Shown here piece after piece: positions 1 to 7,290 of a stretch of DNA of 19,175 nt. The stretch is from Pigoraptor vietnamica (lineage: Eukaryota > Opisthokonta > Filasterea). The position numbers and the translations under genes are program-made. Position 1 is the first letter of the stretch; each line of letters opens with the position of its first letter. A model generated the notes under the pieces. The model did not search any database. It worked only from the letters and a program-made list of their open reading frames with translations, and had not been told where the DNA came from. The stretch lies in contig CALSCQ010000627.1 in assembly GCA_943704525.1 (NCBI GenBank), positions 1-19,175 on the forward strand. The letters are read 5' to 3'.

Positions 1-88
1 GGGGGGGGGACGATTGGTGGAATTCAGACATACGCCCAATTAAACGGCGAGCTCGAACTGTCGAAGGGAATTAGAAAGCAGAGTGCAC
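1..88. other. left flank, 3' side of the PAS gene
   Basis: Short stretch downstream of the minus-strand PAS gene stop codon. It opens with a run of nine G at the window edge. I see no gene in it. It matters because the PAS protein resembles the N-terminal part of a larger kinase family, and any further exons would lie beyond this edge. Confidence 0.5.
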
Positions 89-1801
89 TCATTTGCGCTT
101 GAAATCTTTAAGCCCAGGGATCGGTGCCCCTGCCTGAAGCCCATTGGCAAAGCGAGAACAGGCGAGAACTCGGCTGTCGACTGTGCCCACCTCGTCGTTG
201 ACCTCGACGCTCGCATCCAGGCGCTCCACTTTCTCGATGATGACGATGAAGCGCGTGTCTCCGTCCTGCTGCACCTTCTTCATCCACAGACTCACGGGGA
301 ACGTGTCGCCGCTCTTCGACACGACGTCGACCTGCGCACGGAGACAGACGCGAGGCGCGCGTGTGAGTCCCACAAAAGGAATGCGAACGAAGCAAACATT
401 TGCAGAGAAAACTGTCCCAAGAAACACATGCGACACGCACCACTTTGCCAGAGACAACGACGACCTCTCCGCGCGTGTCGAGGTGCTGCTCCATGAGGGC
501 GCGCTGCCTCTCTTCGTACGGCGACGCGAGAATGTCGCGCATGCACATGCCCACGAGCTCGGAGCGTTCGTATCCGAATAGCTCGCACGCCTTGTCGTTC
601 GCGACGAGGATGGCGAGGGTGGGCCCATCGACGGTGATCAGGGCCTTGTTCGGGTTGACCACTTGCACCTGTACGTCGCGGGGAGTTGCCTTACGTTATC
701 GCGTGCGCGTGGGGACGCGGGAGGGGTTGCGTTGTCGCGATGCAACATTGATACGGACACGGAGAGGACAAGAGCAATGAAGAAAAGGAGGATTTCCCGC
801 TCTGTGTGTGCGTGTGAATGTGTGTGCATGAGGGAAGGGGAGTAGTGTAGGCTGTGTACCACACACACCTGCACGTTGGCGCCGAGCACTCCCGTGCTCA
901 CAAAGCTGCTGTTCAGCCACGACGCATTCAGGGACGCATTGAGTCCCATCGGCGTCTGCGCGCGCGGCGCAACGCCGTGCAACTTGTAGCTCGGTGAAAA
1001 GTTGAAGCTGTGGAGGGCGTCCCCAGACACCTTCCCGCGAAGACTCTCGCTCCCCGCCGTATTGCCCATCGACATATTGAGATCGGGGTCGCTCCCGACC
1101 TCCCGCTCACGAAAGCGTCCGCGGAACGGCGCCGGGTACGTCGAGAGGAGATCCGTCGAGTCTCCCAAGGCACTCGCGAGATTTCCGCTGGAAAAGGTCG
1201 CCGAAAAGTTCCCGCGCAAGCGATCGCCGGGCGAGAAGAACGAGGGCGTTCCGGGCGCGACCATGGAGCGGCTAAGGAAGCTCTTCTCGCTGTTGATGCG
1301 CATAAAGGGGCGCGTACGGGGCGTCTCCGGGGAACCGACGGGAATCGCCGTGAGATCCATTCGATTTTTGTACATCTTCTGGCGCTGCGCAAAAGCAAGT
1401 GAGGCAGTGTCAACGAAGTGCGAGGGAAAGTAAGATTAAAAGGAGAACTCTTGGGCAAAAAGAACGAGACTGAGGTAATTCGGGACAAAAGCAGAAACGC
1501 CCACCCGTACATGCACACACGCCCACCCGCACACACGCACGCACACGCACGCACGCACACACGCACGCACGCACACACACACAACCACTTGAATCGCATG
1601 AAACCCGAGTGGCACACATACCGAGGGCGAGCCACCGAGGTTCGCGATGCGCTGCATTGTCGTCCGCAGCGGCGATCGAAGCTGCTGCTGCTGCTGGAGG
1701 TCCCTAAGTGCAGAGCTCGGAAGGCTCGCGCTTATGTCAAGCGGCCGCGAGGCGTTCGCGGGCGCGCTCATTTGTCGCGATAATTGGCGATCCGCCGACA
1801 T
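89..1801 (-). CDS. PAS-domain protein, PAS-kinase-like but kinase-less
   Basis: Four exons on the minus strand: 1801-1622, 1384-869, 668-441 and 331-89, giving 388 residues with all introns in phase 0. Residues 1-232 are low-complexity and Ser/Pro/Arg-rich, with a run of five Gln near residue 35 and many possible phosphosites (SPET, TPRT, APGTPS). The PAS fold occupies about residues 236-350. It contains NPNKA, ILVANDKACELFGY, then VVDVVSKSG and PVSLWMKK, ending IIEKVERL. From memory of the family, this pattern matches the first PAS domain of PAS kinase (PASK), a nutrient and glycogen-linked sensor kinase, better than generic PAS domains. That match also decides the third donor: GTGCGT at 440 keeps VVDVVSKSG intact, whereas the alternative at 443 drops a Val. 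The tail after VERL may be the start of a second PAS repeat, but it stops at 89 with no kinase domain. A ligand-sensing or scaffold role is inferred. An alternative GTGGGC donor inside exon 4 (after VEVNDE) could extend the gene beyond the window. Confidence 0.8.
1511..1583. repeat. CA/CACG microsatellite in first intron of the PAS gene
   Basis: Mixed (CA)n and (CACG)n tract on the plus strand, so TG-rich in the sense of the PAS gene. It sits in the 5' part of that gene's first intron (1621-1385), which starts GTATGT. Confidence 0.85.
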
Positions 1802-2607
1802 GGTCGAAACGGAGGCGCAATCCGCCGATTCGGCTCAAAAAAGCGCTCACGTGCCCAGCGGGCACTAACGGGCAGACTCGAACAGCCCCTGTAACACCAA
1901 TGAGGGCGCAAGGGCCCGTTCTTACTCGTTGGAGAAAGCGCCGATGTGCTTAACAAATCGCCCACAGATTAGAGCGAGCGACGTTATCTTGTGAAAAAAA
2001 TGCGATGGGGCTTCCCGCTGGCCCGCCAATACTCGACGATGCGACGCGAGTACTCGCTGCGTACAAGACCCTTGCGCGTGCGAAGCGTGACACTCGGAAT
2101 GCTACAAGAGTGTGCACATATACCTCTCAGTGCGCGGAGTGCCGTGCGTGTGGTATTTTGTTGATCGAACGACTGTGGCTTTGGCCGGCCGATCGTTGTT
2201 ATGACGTGTATGGTGCGTCATTTGTACTGTTACTAGTCGTTACACATTTTATCCTTTCCAACTCGTAGTCCTCGGTACACTTCAGCAACGTCGGCCAGGT
2301 TCTTGTATTCATATAGCAACACAAGTCGGGAACTATTACAACGTACATAAACGGCCGATATCGTGGGAGAACGCGCGCGTTGCAAGCAACGAAATAGGTG
2401 CCACACAGCGCGAAAACACTTTTCACGCAGTCGGCAAAAGGAAATGTACAAAGCTCAAGGACCGAAACCCCGCACCAAAACCAAGACAGAGAGCCAAGTG
2501 GCTCTGGCAAGGGCTTCCCCGATGCGACGCCGCGACGCCAACGCACGCTACGCACGCACACGCACGCGCACGCGCTTGCGAAAGAAGGGTGTGACTCGTG
2601 CACATGT
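1802..2607. other. intergenic: PAS promoter side and heat shock factor 3' side
   Basis: Both flanking genes are on the minus strand, so about 1802-2200 should hold the PAS gene promoter and the rest the 3' untranslated region of the heat shock factor gene. Just upstream of the PAS start there are two copies of an AATCCGCCGA-like word (about 1789-1829). An imperfect inverted repeat with TACTCG/CGAGTA arms lies at about 2030-2055. The short ORFs here have no recognisable features and I do not call a gene. Confidence 0.4.
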
Positions 2608-4081
2608 TCACATAGACATGAGCTGCTGCTGCTGGTTGCGGTACGTGCGCACGTCGTCGGCCATCGCCTCGAACTTGCACGCGCCTGACGCAACGCGGAA
2701 CTCCTCCAGCTTCCACAGCTCGTCCTGGTACTGCTCCTCAAAGCTGCTGTTCCCAATGTCGCACATGTCGACGTCCGAAGGCACGCCCACCTCCGACGGC
2801 GACGGGAGCGCGAGGGGATCGAGCATGCCAAGGTCATCGTACGTTGGCACGGCGTCAAACTCAAAGAGAGGGTCTGAGAGCGGCTGCGCGACCGAGTCCG
2901 AGAAGTCGTTCTCCGCGGGGGAGGCAGCGTCCTGGGAGATGGCCGACAGCTCCGACTGGAGCTCCTGCGCGTTGACGGGAGGGAGGAGAGAGAGCGCGCT
3001 CGACTCGGCGGGGCTATCCGCGAGCGCGAGTTCCGCGGCGAGCGAGTTGCGCATCTTGTCCGAGCACACGCGCGCGAGGAAGCCGACGATGCGCTGGATC
3101 ATCTGCTCCTGCGTCTTGTTCGTCTCCTGCTGCTGCTGCCACAGCTTGCGGTTCTCGGCGCGGAGCTGGTCGATGAGGCCCTGCATCTCGGCCTGGTTGT
3201 GGCGCATCTCCTCAAGCTCGCGCTGCATCTCGCTCGGGTCGGCGTTAGATTCGCTATGGTCCTCCGCCTTGACGAGTGCGGGCGCGGGGGCCGTGCGCAG
3301 CATCACGGGCTGAGGCTCGGCCTTGCGAGCGACGCGCGGCGCCTTGGGTTCTCCGGGCGTCGGCCCCGTCGTCGTCGACGACGCACCGCTGTTGTTCGTC
3401 TTGCGGCTAATGTGACAGAGAAGGTCGGGGTGTCCCTTGCGGAAGTACTGGTGGCTGAACTCCCACGAGTGGAGGGGGCCCTGCACGACGCCCTTGCGCA
3501 CGCTCGTCACCTTGCTGAAGCCGTACATGTTGAGCTGAGGAGGCGAAGAGAATGGCGCGAATTGAGTTCGCTGTCACGCAACGCAGTGCATGAATGCACG
3601 CACGGACACGACACTGAAAGCCCGTTCACCCCTCCCTTTCAACTGCGGCACCGCAAGTGGTACACGCACACGGCACACACCTGCCGGATGAAGCTCGCAA
3701 AGTTGTTGTGCTTGAAGTAGAGAGGAAGAACGTCCTTGGCAAAGTGCTCGGCGTTCATGACGAGGAAGTTGAGGCCCTTGTTGCTCCATCCGATGCAAAA
3801 GCTGTTCTTGTCATCGTCGACCATGCTACAAAAGAAGACACCACGACCCGATGAGTTCAGCAACGTCAAAATCCTCCACTAAAAAAAAAAGCACGAGGGA
3901 CGAACACAACACAGAAAAAAGCGCAAAGGAAACTACGCAGCACATCTGCGCAACAATAACCACCAAAAACGCAAAATCACCTGAAGAGCTTCTGAAGGAA
4001 GGCGGGAACGGCGCGCTGAGACGACACCGCGAGCGGCACCGACATGAACGGCTTGCGCTCCTCGACCTCGACGTCACCCAT
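2608..4081 (-). CDS. HSF: heat shock transcription factor (HSF)
   Basis: Three exons: 4081-3981, 3825-3681 and 3534-2608, giving 390 residues. The start ATG lies in the context CAACCATGG. The winged-helix DNA-binding domain spans about residues 24-128: VPAFLQKLF, then FCIGWSNKGLNFLV, FAKDVLPLYFKHNNFASFIRQ and LNMYGFSKV, then HSWEFSHQYFRKGHPDLL. The two introns interrupt this domain after FLQKLF and at FIRQ/LNMYGF. A heptad-rich coiled coil (HR-A/B) with Gln runs spans about 182-238 and should mediate trimerisation. A VKAE sumoylation-type motif lies at about 170-173. The C-terminal half is acidic with aromatic clusters (DPLFEFD, QDELWKLEEF), like an activation domain. The protein would bind nGAAnnTTCn arrays in the nucleus and activate stress genes. 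One such array lies at 17018-17037 in this window. Family assignment is secure, paralogue type is not. Confidence 0.95.
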
Positions 4082-4341
4082 GGTTGCAACGCTTCACGCG
4101 ACGCACGCAACGCAACAAAGGGGATGACCCTCGGCGTTATCGCTAGGGTCAAATCAGGACCCAACAGCAAAAAGGGCGCGAACAGTCGCTTTGTCTCGAT
4201 AGCCGTCGAGGCGGCTTGGATCGCGTGATGATCGACGGTTGGTGCTTGCAGGGCCCACGCGAGAGGAACGAAAGAAGAGCGGCGAACTTCCAGCCCCGTG
4301 CGCACGGCTTGACCCACCACACAAGGGCGATCGGGCGCAGC

Positions 4342-4349
4342 GAAGCTTC
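4342..4349. promoter_or_regulatory. two-unit heat shock element upstream of HSF
   Basis: GAAGCTTC is two inverted nGAAn units with correct spacing, about 260 bases upstream of the heat shock factor ATG. Neighbouring pentamers do not fit. A two-unit site is weak and can arise by chance, so autoregulation is only a possibility. Confidence 0.25.
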
Positions 4350-4547
4350 CACCAGCTGTTTGTCACTGAATGGACAGAATAGCAACGGCGCTTTGATTTG
4401 AGCAAAGATGCACGAGACGCGCGTAATGAAAGAGAAAGGTACGAGGGAAAGCAAGGGGATCGTGGGGATGAGTGTGTGGTTTGCGTGCGCGTGTGTGAGA
4501 GGAGCGTGCGATTGAAGCAATACGTTCGTCTCTCTCTCCCTCTCACC

Positions 4548-4555
4548 TGACGTCA
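4548..4555. promoter_or_regulatory. CRE-type bZIP site TGACGTCA
   Basis: Perfect 8-base palindrome TGACGTCA about 470 bases upstream of the heat shock factor ATG. This is the classical full CRE bound by CREB/ATF-type bZIP proteins in other eukaryotes. Position in a likely promoter supports a function. A second identical copy in an intron of the large solenoid gene (14353-14360) argues for caution. Confidence 0.3.
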
Positions 4556-4599
4556 AGCTTCCCTCTCCGTCATCGATTCACAACGGGCTCACTATGGGC

Positions 4600-4980
4600 A
4601 ATGTATTGGAAAATTTTCGATTTTTTTATTTATTGGGTTTATTATGGCGCGCCCACTTTGTTTCACTTTCTTCTTTCACTATTGGAATGTGTGGCAGCTC
4701 TATGTGTCATGTTGTGTGAAATAGGTACATGAAGTTGTGTTCGTTATCAAGTGAATATGAACATTGGTTTGAATGATAAAGGCTATATTAAAATAACCAA
4801 TTATTATTGGGAGATCATTGAATAAGTAATTTATAATAGATTATGAAATTGAATGAGAAGTTTGGTTTAACCGCAGTTGTCCTACTTCTTATTGCCTTTC
4901 TTCTCACAACATTTGTTCATGGACTTCAATCATAAAGTAAGTTTAATATATAGTTTTAAATTGTGTATAGAGTAGCATAT
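4600..4980. other. AT-rich island with clustered CCAAT boxes
   Basis: Sharp change to AT-rich sequence inside otherwise GC-rich DNA. It holds ATTGG at 4605, 4632, 4681, 4763 and 4806 and CCAAT at 4797, the last two forming an inverted pair with a four-base gap. Five of the six read CCAAT on the minus strand, the direction of the heat shock factor gene. A 30-codon ORF at 4843-4935 lies inside. It could be a distal promoter or enhancer, or the remnant of inserted foreign DNA. I found no terminal inverted repeats. Confidence 0.4.
4843..4935 (+). CDS. possible 30-residue signal-peptide-like micropeptide
   Basis: ATG to TAA, 30 codons, in the AT-rich island. The peptide starts MKLNEKFG, has a hydrophobic core (TAVVLLLIAFLLTTFV) and ends HGLQS. 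This is the layout of a signal peptide or a single membrane segment: basic n-region, about 16 hydrophobic residues, then a VHG-like cleavage site. Codons are AT-rich, unlike the neighbouring genes. A GTAAGT donor-like sequence lies just after the stop, so this might be the first exon of a decayed secreted-protein gene. It may also be chance. I do not recognise it. Confidence 0.25.
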   Translation: MKLNEKFGLTAVVLLLIAFLLTTFVHGLQS

Positions 4981-5239
4981 CTTTCTTCTGACGTGGCCAG
5001 CAGTTGCGCAACCAATCGGAAAATAGCCACAGAAGTTGCGAGATCGCCCTCTCAAAGCGTCCCCCGAGCGGAAAATTTCCTGGTATTTCTTTGTGCGGCG
5101 TATAATTCTCTTTTGGCGCGTCCAGACGGGCGTGGTTAAGTTCGAAAGGAGCCATCGCAAAGAGCATCGCAAGATTCGTTTGTTGTGTGACTTTGCTGGG
5201 AAGGGGATGGTGTAAGTGCTCTGTGTGTGTGTGTGTGTG

Positions 5240-5270
<31 letters not shown>

Positions 5271-5870
5271 CGCGTGTGTGTGTGTATGTATGTGTAGTTC
5301 ACATTTCGCGTACCACTTGCCGCCAATTTCTATGAACTTTGTCATGGCGGTTAGGATCTCAGTCTCTTATTGGCAGTCCAGTCTTGCAGTTGTCTCGCGC
5401 ATTTGTGGTTTGCGTTGCTTCGAGTAGCCACGTAGTTGGTGGCAGGCATGAAACTGCAAATATGGGCATGATTCTCCTTGTTGATCCACATTCAGCGCAA
5501 GTCGAGGGTACCGAAAAGCGCGCCGACGTGCGTCAGAGGGCTCAAGTGGGCCAGAAAACTGAGATATCTTTTGATTACCGGTCCATTGCGATTGCGTTGC
5601 ATCACAATTTGGTCCGATAGCGAGCGCAATATAACGCAGCGGACCGCATGCAACACAATTGGTACCGTCACGACCTCACAAACGCTTCCCCTTGCTCCGC
5701 CCACTGCGCCGCGTGCCCTGTGCCTCCGCGTGCATCTCCTGTTTCCTTCCGACAGCCGCCCTGCGCGACCCTCTCTCCCGCACTGCGACACTGCCACTGG
5801 CGCTTGCGTCGCCGCCGCCACCCGAGTCCCCAACGTCGTCTCCCCCCTTGCTCCGGTTCCGTGAGCTCCG
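4981..5870. other. intergenic region downstream of the F-box-like gene
   Basis: Contains CCAAT at 5012-5016, ATTGG at 5369-5373 and a TG microsatellite. A minus-strand frame starting at 5345 (MTKFIEIGGKWYAK) runs into the CA tract. Two overlapping minus-strand frames below it both look moderately protein-like, so none can be preferred. Plus-strand ORFs at 5339-5864 have no recognisable motifs. Confidence 0.3.
5222..5296. repeat. TG/CG microsatellite
   Basis: (TG)n with interspersed CGCG, intergenic. Alternating purine-pyrimidine sequence of this length can adopt left-handed DNA. Confidence 0.9.
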
Positions 5871-6904
5871 TCACACTTCGCCGCTCTTCTCCTCCTCCAC
5901 GTGTCCCAACCGGCGCCACCGCGCCTTCGTTATCACCGACGCGGCCACCAGACACAGCGGCACCGGCACGCCGTGCACCACGTGCAGCGCCCACGGCGAA
6001 ATGGGGAGCTCCATCTCGCGAATGGCCGGCACGCTCTCCTCCATCTCCGCGAAAATGCGACGCTTTGCAGCCGCTCCTTCTCGCCCTCCACGCGCCGCGC
6101 GGCAAGGTAGTCGCGCACCTCGGCGGCAGTGCGCTCCTCCCACGTCCTTATCGCCGCCTCCACGGCATAGGAGCCGCCGGACGTGAGCACGTTCTTCAGC
6201 GCCGCGACCGACCCGTACACTTCGTTAACGAATTCGATGACGATGTTTATCTTGTGTTCGCGATAATATCCATGGCGCACGTAATTCTTGTCGAAGGACG
6301 CGAGCAGCGAGGTGGGTATACATGAATAGGACGGCCGGATGTTCCACGTGTTGTAGTGATATTTGAGAATAACTCGCCCCCTCAAGCACGTGGCGCACGC
6401 CGGAGTCCCATACGGACGACTCGACTTGAAACGAATTCCGCCCAAACACTTGATGTCGCTTACGATTGCAACACACAAGGTGACGAGCCTTTTGTATCCA
6501 CGCGCTCTGTCGCGGGTAGGCCGTGGCAGTAGACGCACAGCCGCGGGCGCTATCGATGCCGTGAACCACTCCCACCGCGCATCATGTTCCATGCTCTCCC
6601 ACTCCTCGCGCGACGGTGGCGCGCAGGCTGGAAAGGGCTTCCCATAATAAGAGCTCGTGCTCGGTTTGCTATTGTCACTCCTGACGCAGTCGAGATACGC
6701 CGGCGTGCTCAACAGCTTCGTGACGCCCACCCACACTCTGCGGGCGCTCCACACGAACCGCCGCAGGGACCGACATGTCGCACCCAGCGCAACAACTTCG
6801 CGAACTCCGATCGGAGTGACGTGGTCCACGACGAGATGGAGGAGAATGTCGTTGGGGAGGCGCTCAAAGAAATTGCCGTTGCCGAAGACTGCGTCGTCCA
6901 TCAT
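5871..6904 (-). CDS. F-box-like protein with an apparent frameshift
   Basis: Minus-strand gene starting MMDDAV at 6904. Residues about 13-55 (FFERLPNDILLHLVVDHV, then ALGATCRSLRRFVW) fit an F-box, which in SCF ubiquitin ligases binds Skp1. The rest is an unrecognised alpha-helical region with a CATC motif. The frame is sound to about residue 280 (EGEKERLQ) and then becomes an Arg/Trp/Cys-rich shadow. An adjacent frame continues as natural protein (KRRIFAEMEESVPAIREMELPI and onward), ending HVEEEKSGEV at the stop at 5871. One extra base at the A-run (minus strand, plus coordinates 6064-6066) would join the two frames into about 344 residues. A 29-base GT-AG segment would also restore the frame, but no other intron here is that short. 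Single-base undercall or recent decay is likely. The substrate-binding part gives no clue to its target. Confidence 0.65.
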
Positions 6905-6917
6905 TTTTTTTTTTTTT
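6905..6917 (-). promoter_or_regulatory. oligo(A) leader abutting the F-box-like gene start
   Basis: Thirteen consecutive A residues on the minus strand run directly into the ATGATG start of the F-box-like gene; the start A makes fourteen. An A-rich 5' leader is known to favour initiation in several eukaryotes and can bind poly(A)-binding protein. Homopolymer slippage is the alternative explanation. Confidence 0.35.
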
Positions 6918-7096
6918 CCCTCACAGATCCGCTGTGCCAGCTTATTCGCTAACGAGAGTGCGTGTGTGCGTCAGTGCCGTCTATAACGTCTATCGAAGAG
7001 AGTTGTATTGCAGTGAGGACAAAAAGTGAGACCAAAAATCCTTTGCTCTAAATCCAACCTACAATTAACCCTAACCACTCAACGTCCATTGCCATA

Positions 7097-7114
7097 TCAC
7101 GTGATATCACGTGA
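7097..7114. promoter_or_regulatory. palindrome of two E-boxes, TCACGTGATATCACGTGA
   Basis: Two perfect TCACGTGA octamers separated by TA form an 18-bp perfect palindrome. TCACGTGA is the high-affinity site of bHLH-leucine zipper proteins in fungi and animals (Cbf1/USF/TFE class). It lies about 190 bases from each of the two divergent start codons, as expected of an element serving both. Confidence 0.6.
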
Positions 7115-7197
7115 ATTCGGAAGCCGACCTTAGCAACCTGGCATTTCGGGCCGTTTGCCGCCACTTGCTTTCAGCCAAAGTTCAGAGAGAGAAGAAG

Positions 7198-7227
7198 ATG
7201 TCAACGGAAGGCGATCGTACAGACTGA
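7198..7227 (+). other. upstream ORF before the solenoid gene
   Basis: ATG followed by eight codons and TGA (MSTEGDRTD), 64 bases before the solenoid gene ATG and in a favourable context with A at -3. If the transcript starts upstream of it, it could lower translation of the main frame. Transcript start is unknown. Confidence 0.25.
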
Positions 7228-7290
7228 ACTTTCAAAGAGGGGCGCGTGGTGTGTGCTTCAGTGGCGTGTGCGCGCCTGCGCGGCGAAACC

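Larger units (their letters stand above)
4082..4600. other. upstream region of the heat shock factor gene
   Basis: GC-moderate DNA immediately 5' of the minus-strand heat shock factor gene, and therefore the likely promoter and 5' leader. It contains a two-unit heat shock element (4342-4349) and a perfect CRE-type palindrome (4548-4555), listed separately. Overlapping ORFs on both strands look like shadows. Confidence 0.4.
6918..7290. promoter_or_regulatory. divergent promoter region between F-box-like and solenoid genes
   Basis: About 370 bases separate two divergently oriented start codons. The region holds the 18-bp E-box palindrome (7097-7114), a short upstream ORF (7198-7227) and a two-unit GAACTTTC element (7226-7233). 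I see no clear TATA box. Confidence 0.5.

Noticed and set aside
441-446. Alternative donor at 443 (GTGGTG) for PAS exon 3
   Set aside because: The donor at 440 (GTGCGT) matches the local consensus and restores the VVDVVSKSG motif of the PAS family.
2005-2268. 87-codon plus-strand ORF with a hydrophobic C-terminal end
   Set aside because: No recognisable domain, no support from neighbours, and it lies across the expected PAS promoter and HSF 3' end. One hydrophobic stretch is not enough.
4930-5345. Possible minus-strand gene beginning MTKFIEIGGKWYAK
   Set aside because: The start runs into a CA repeat. Two downstream frames both look equally protein-like and no splice pair resolves them, so no gene model is defensible.
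5478-6325. Overlapping plus-strand ORFs rich in Pro, Arg and Ser
   Set aside because: No motifs, antisense to the F-box-like gene over much of their length, and biased as expected of shadow frames in GC-rich DNA.
7064-7078. TTAACCCTAACCAC, resembling a telomere repeat
   Set aside because: Only about two units and not at a contig end; compatible with chance.
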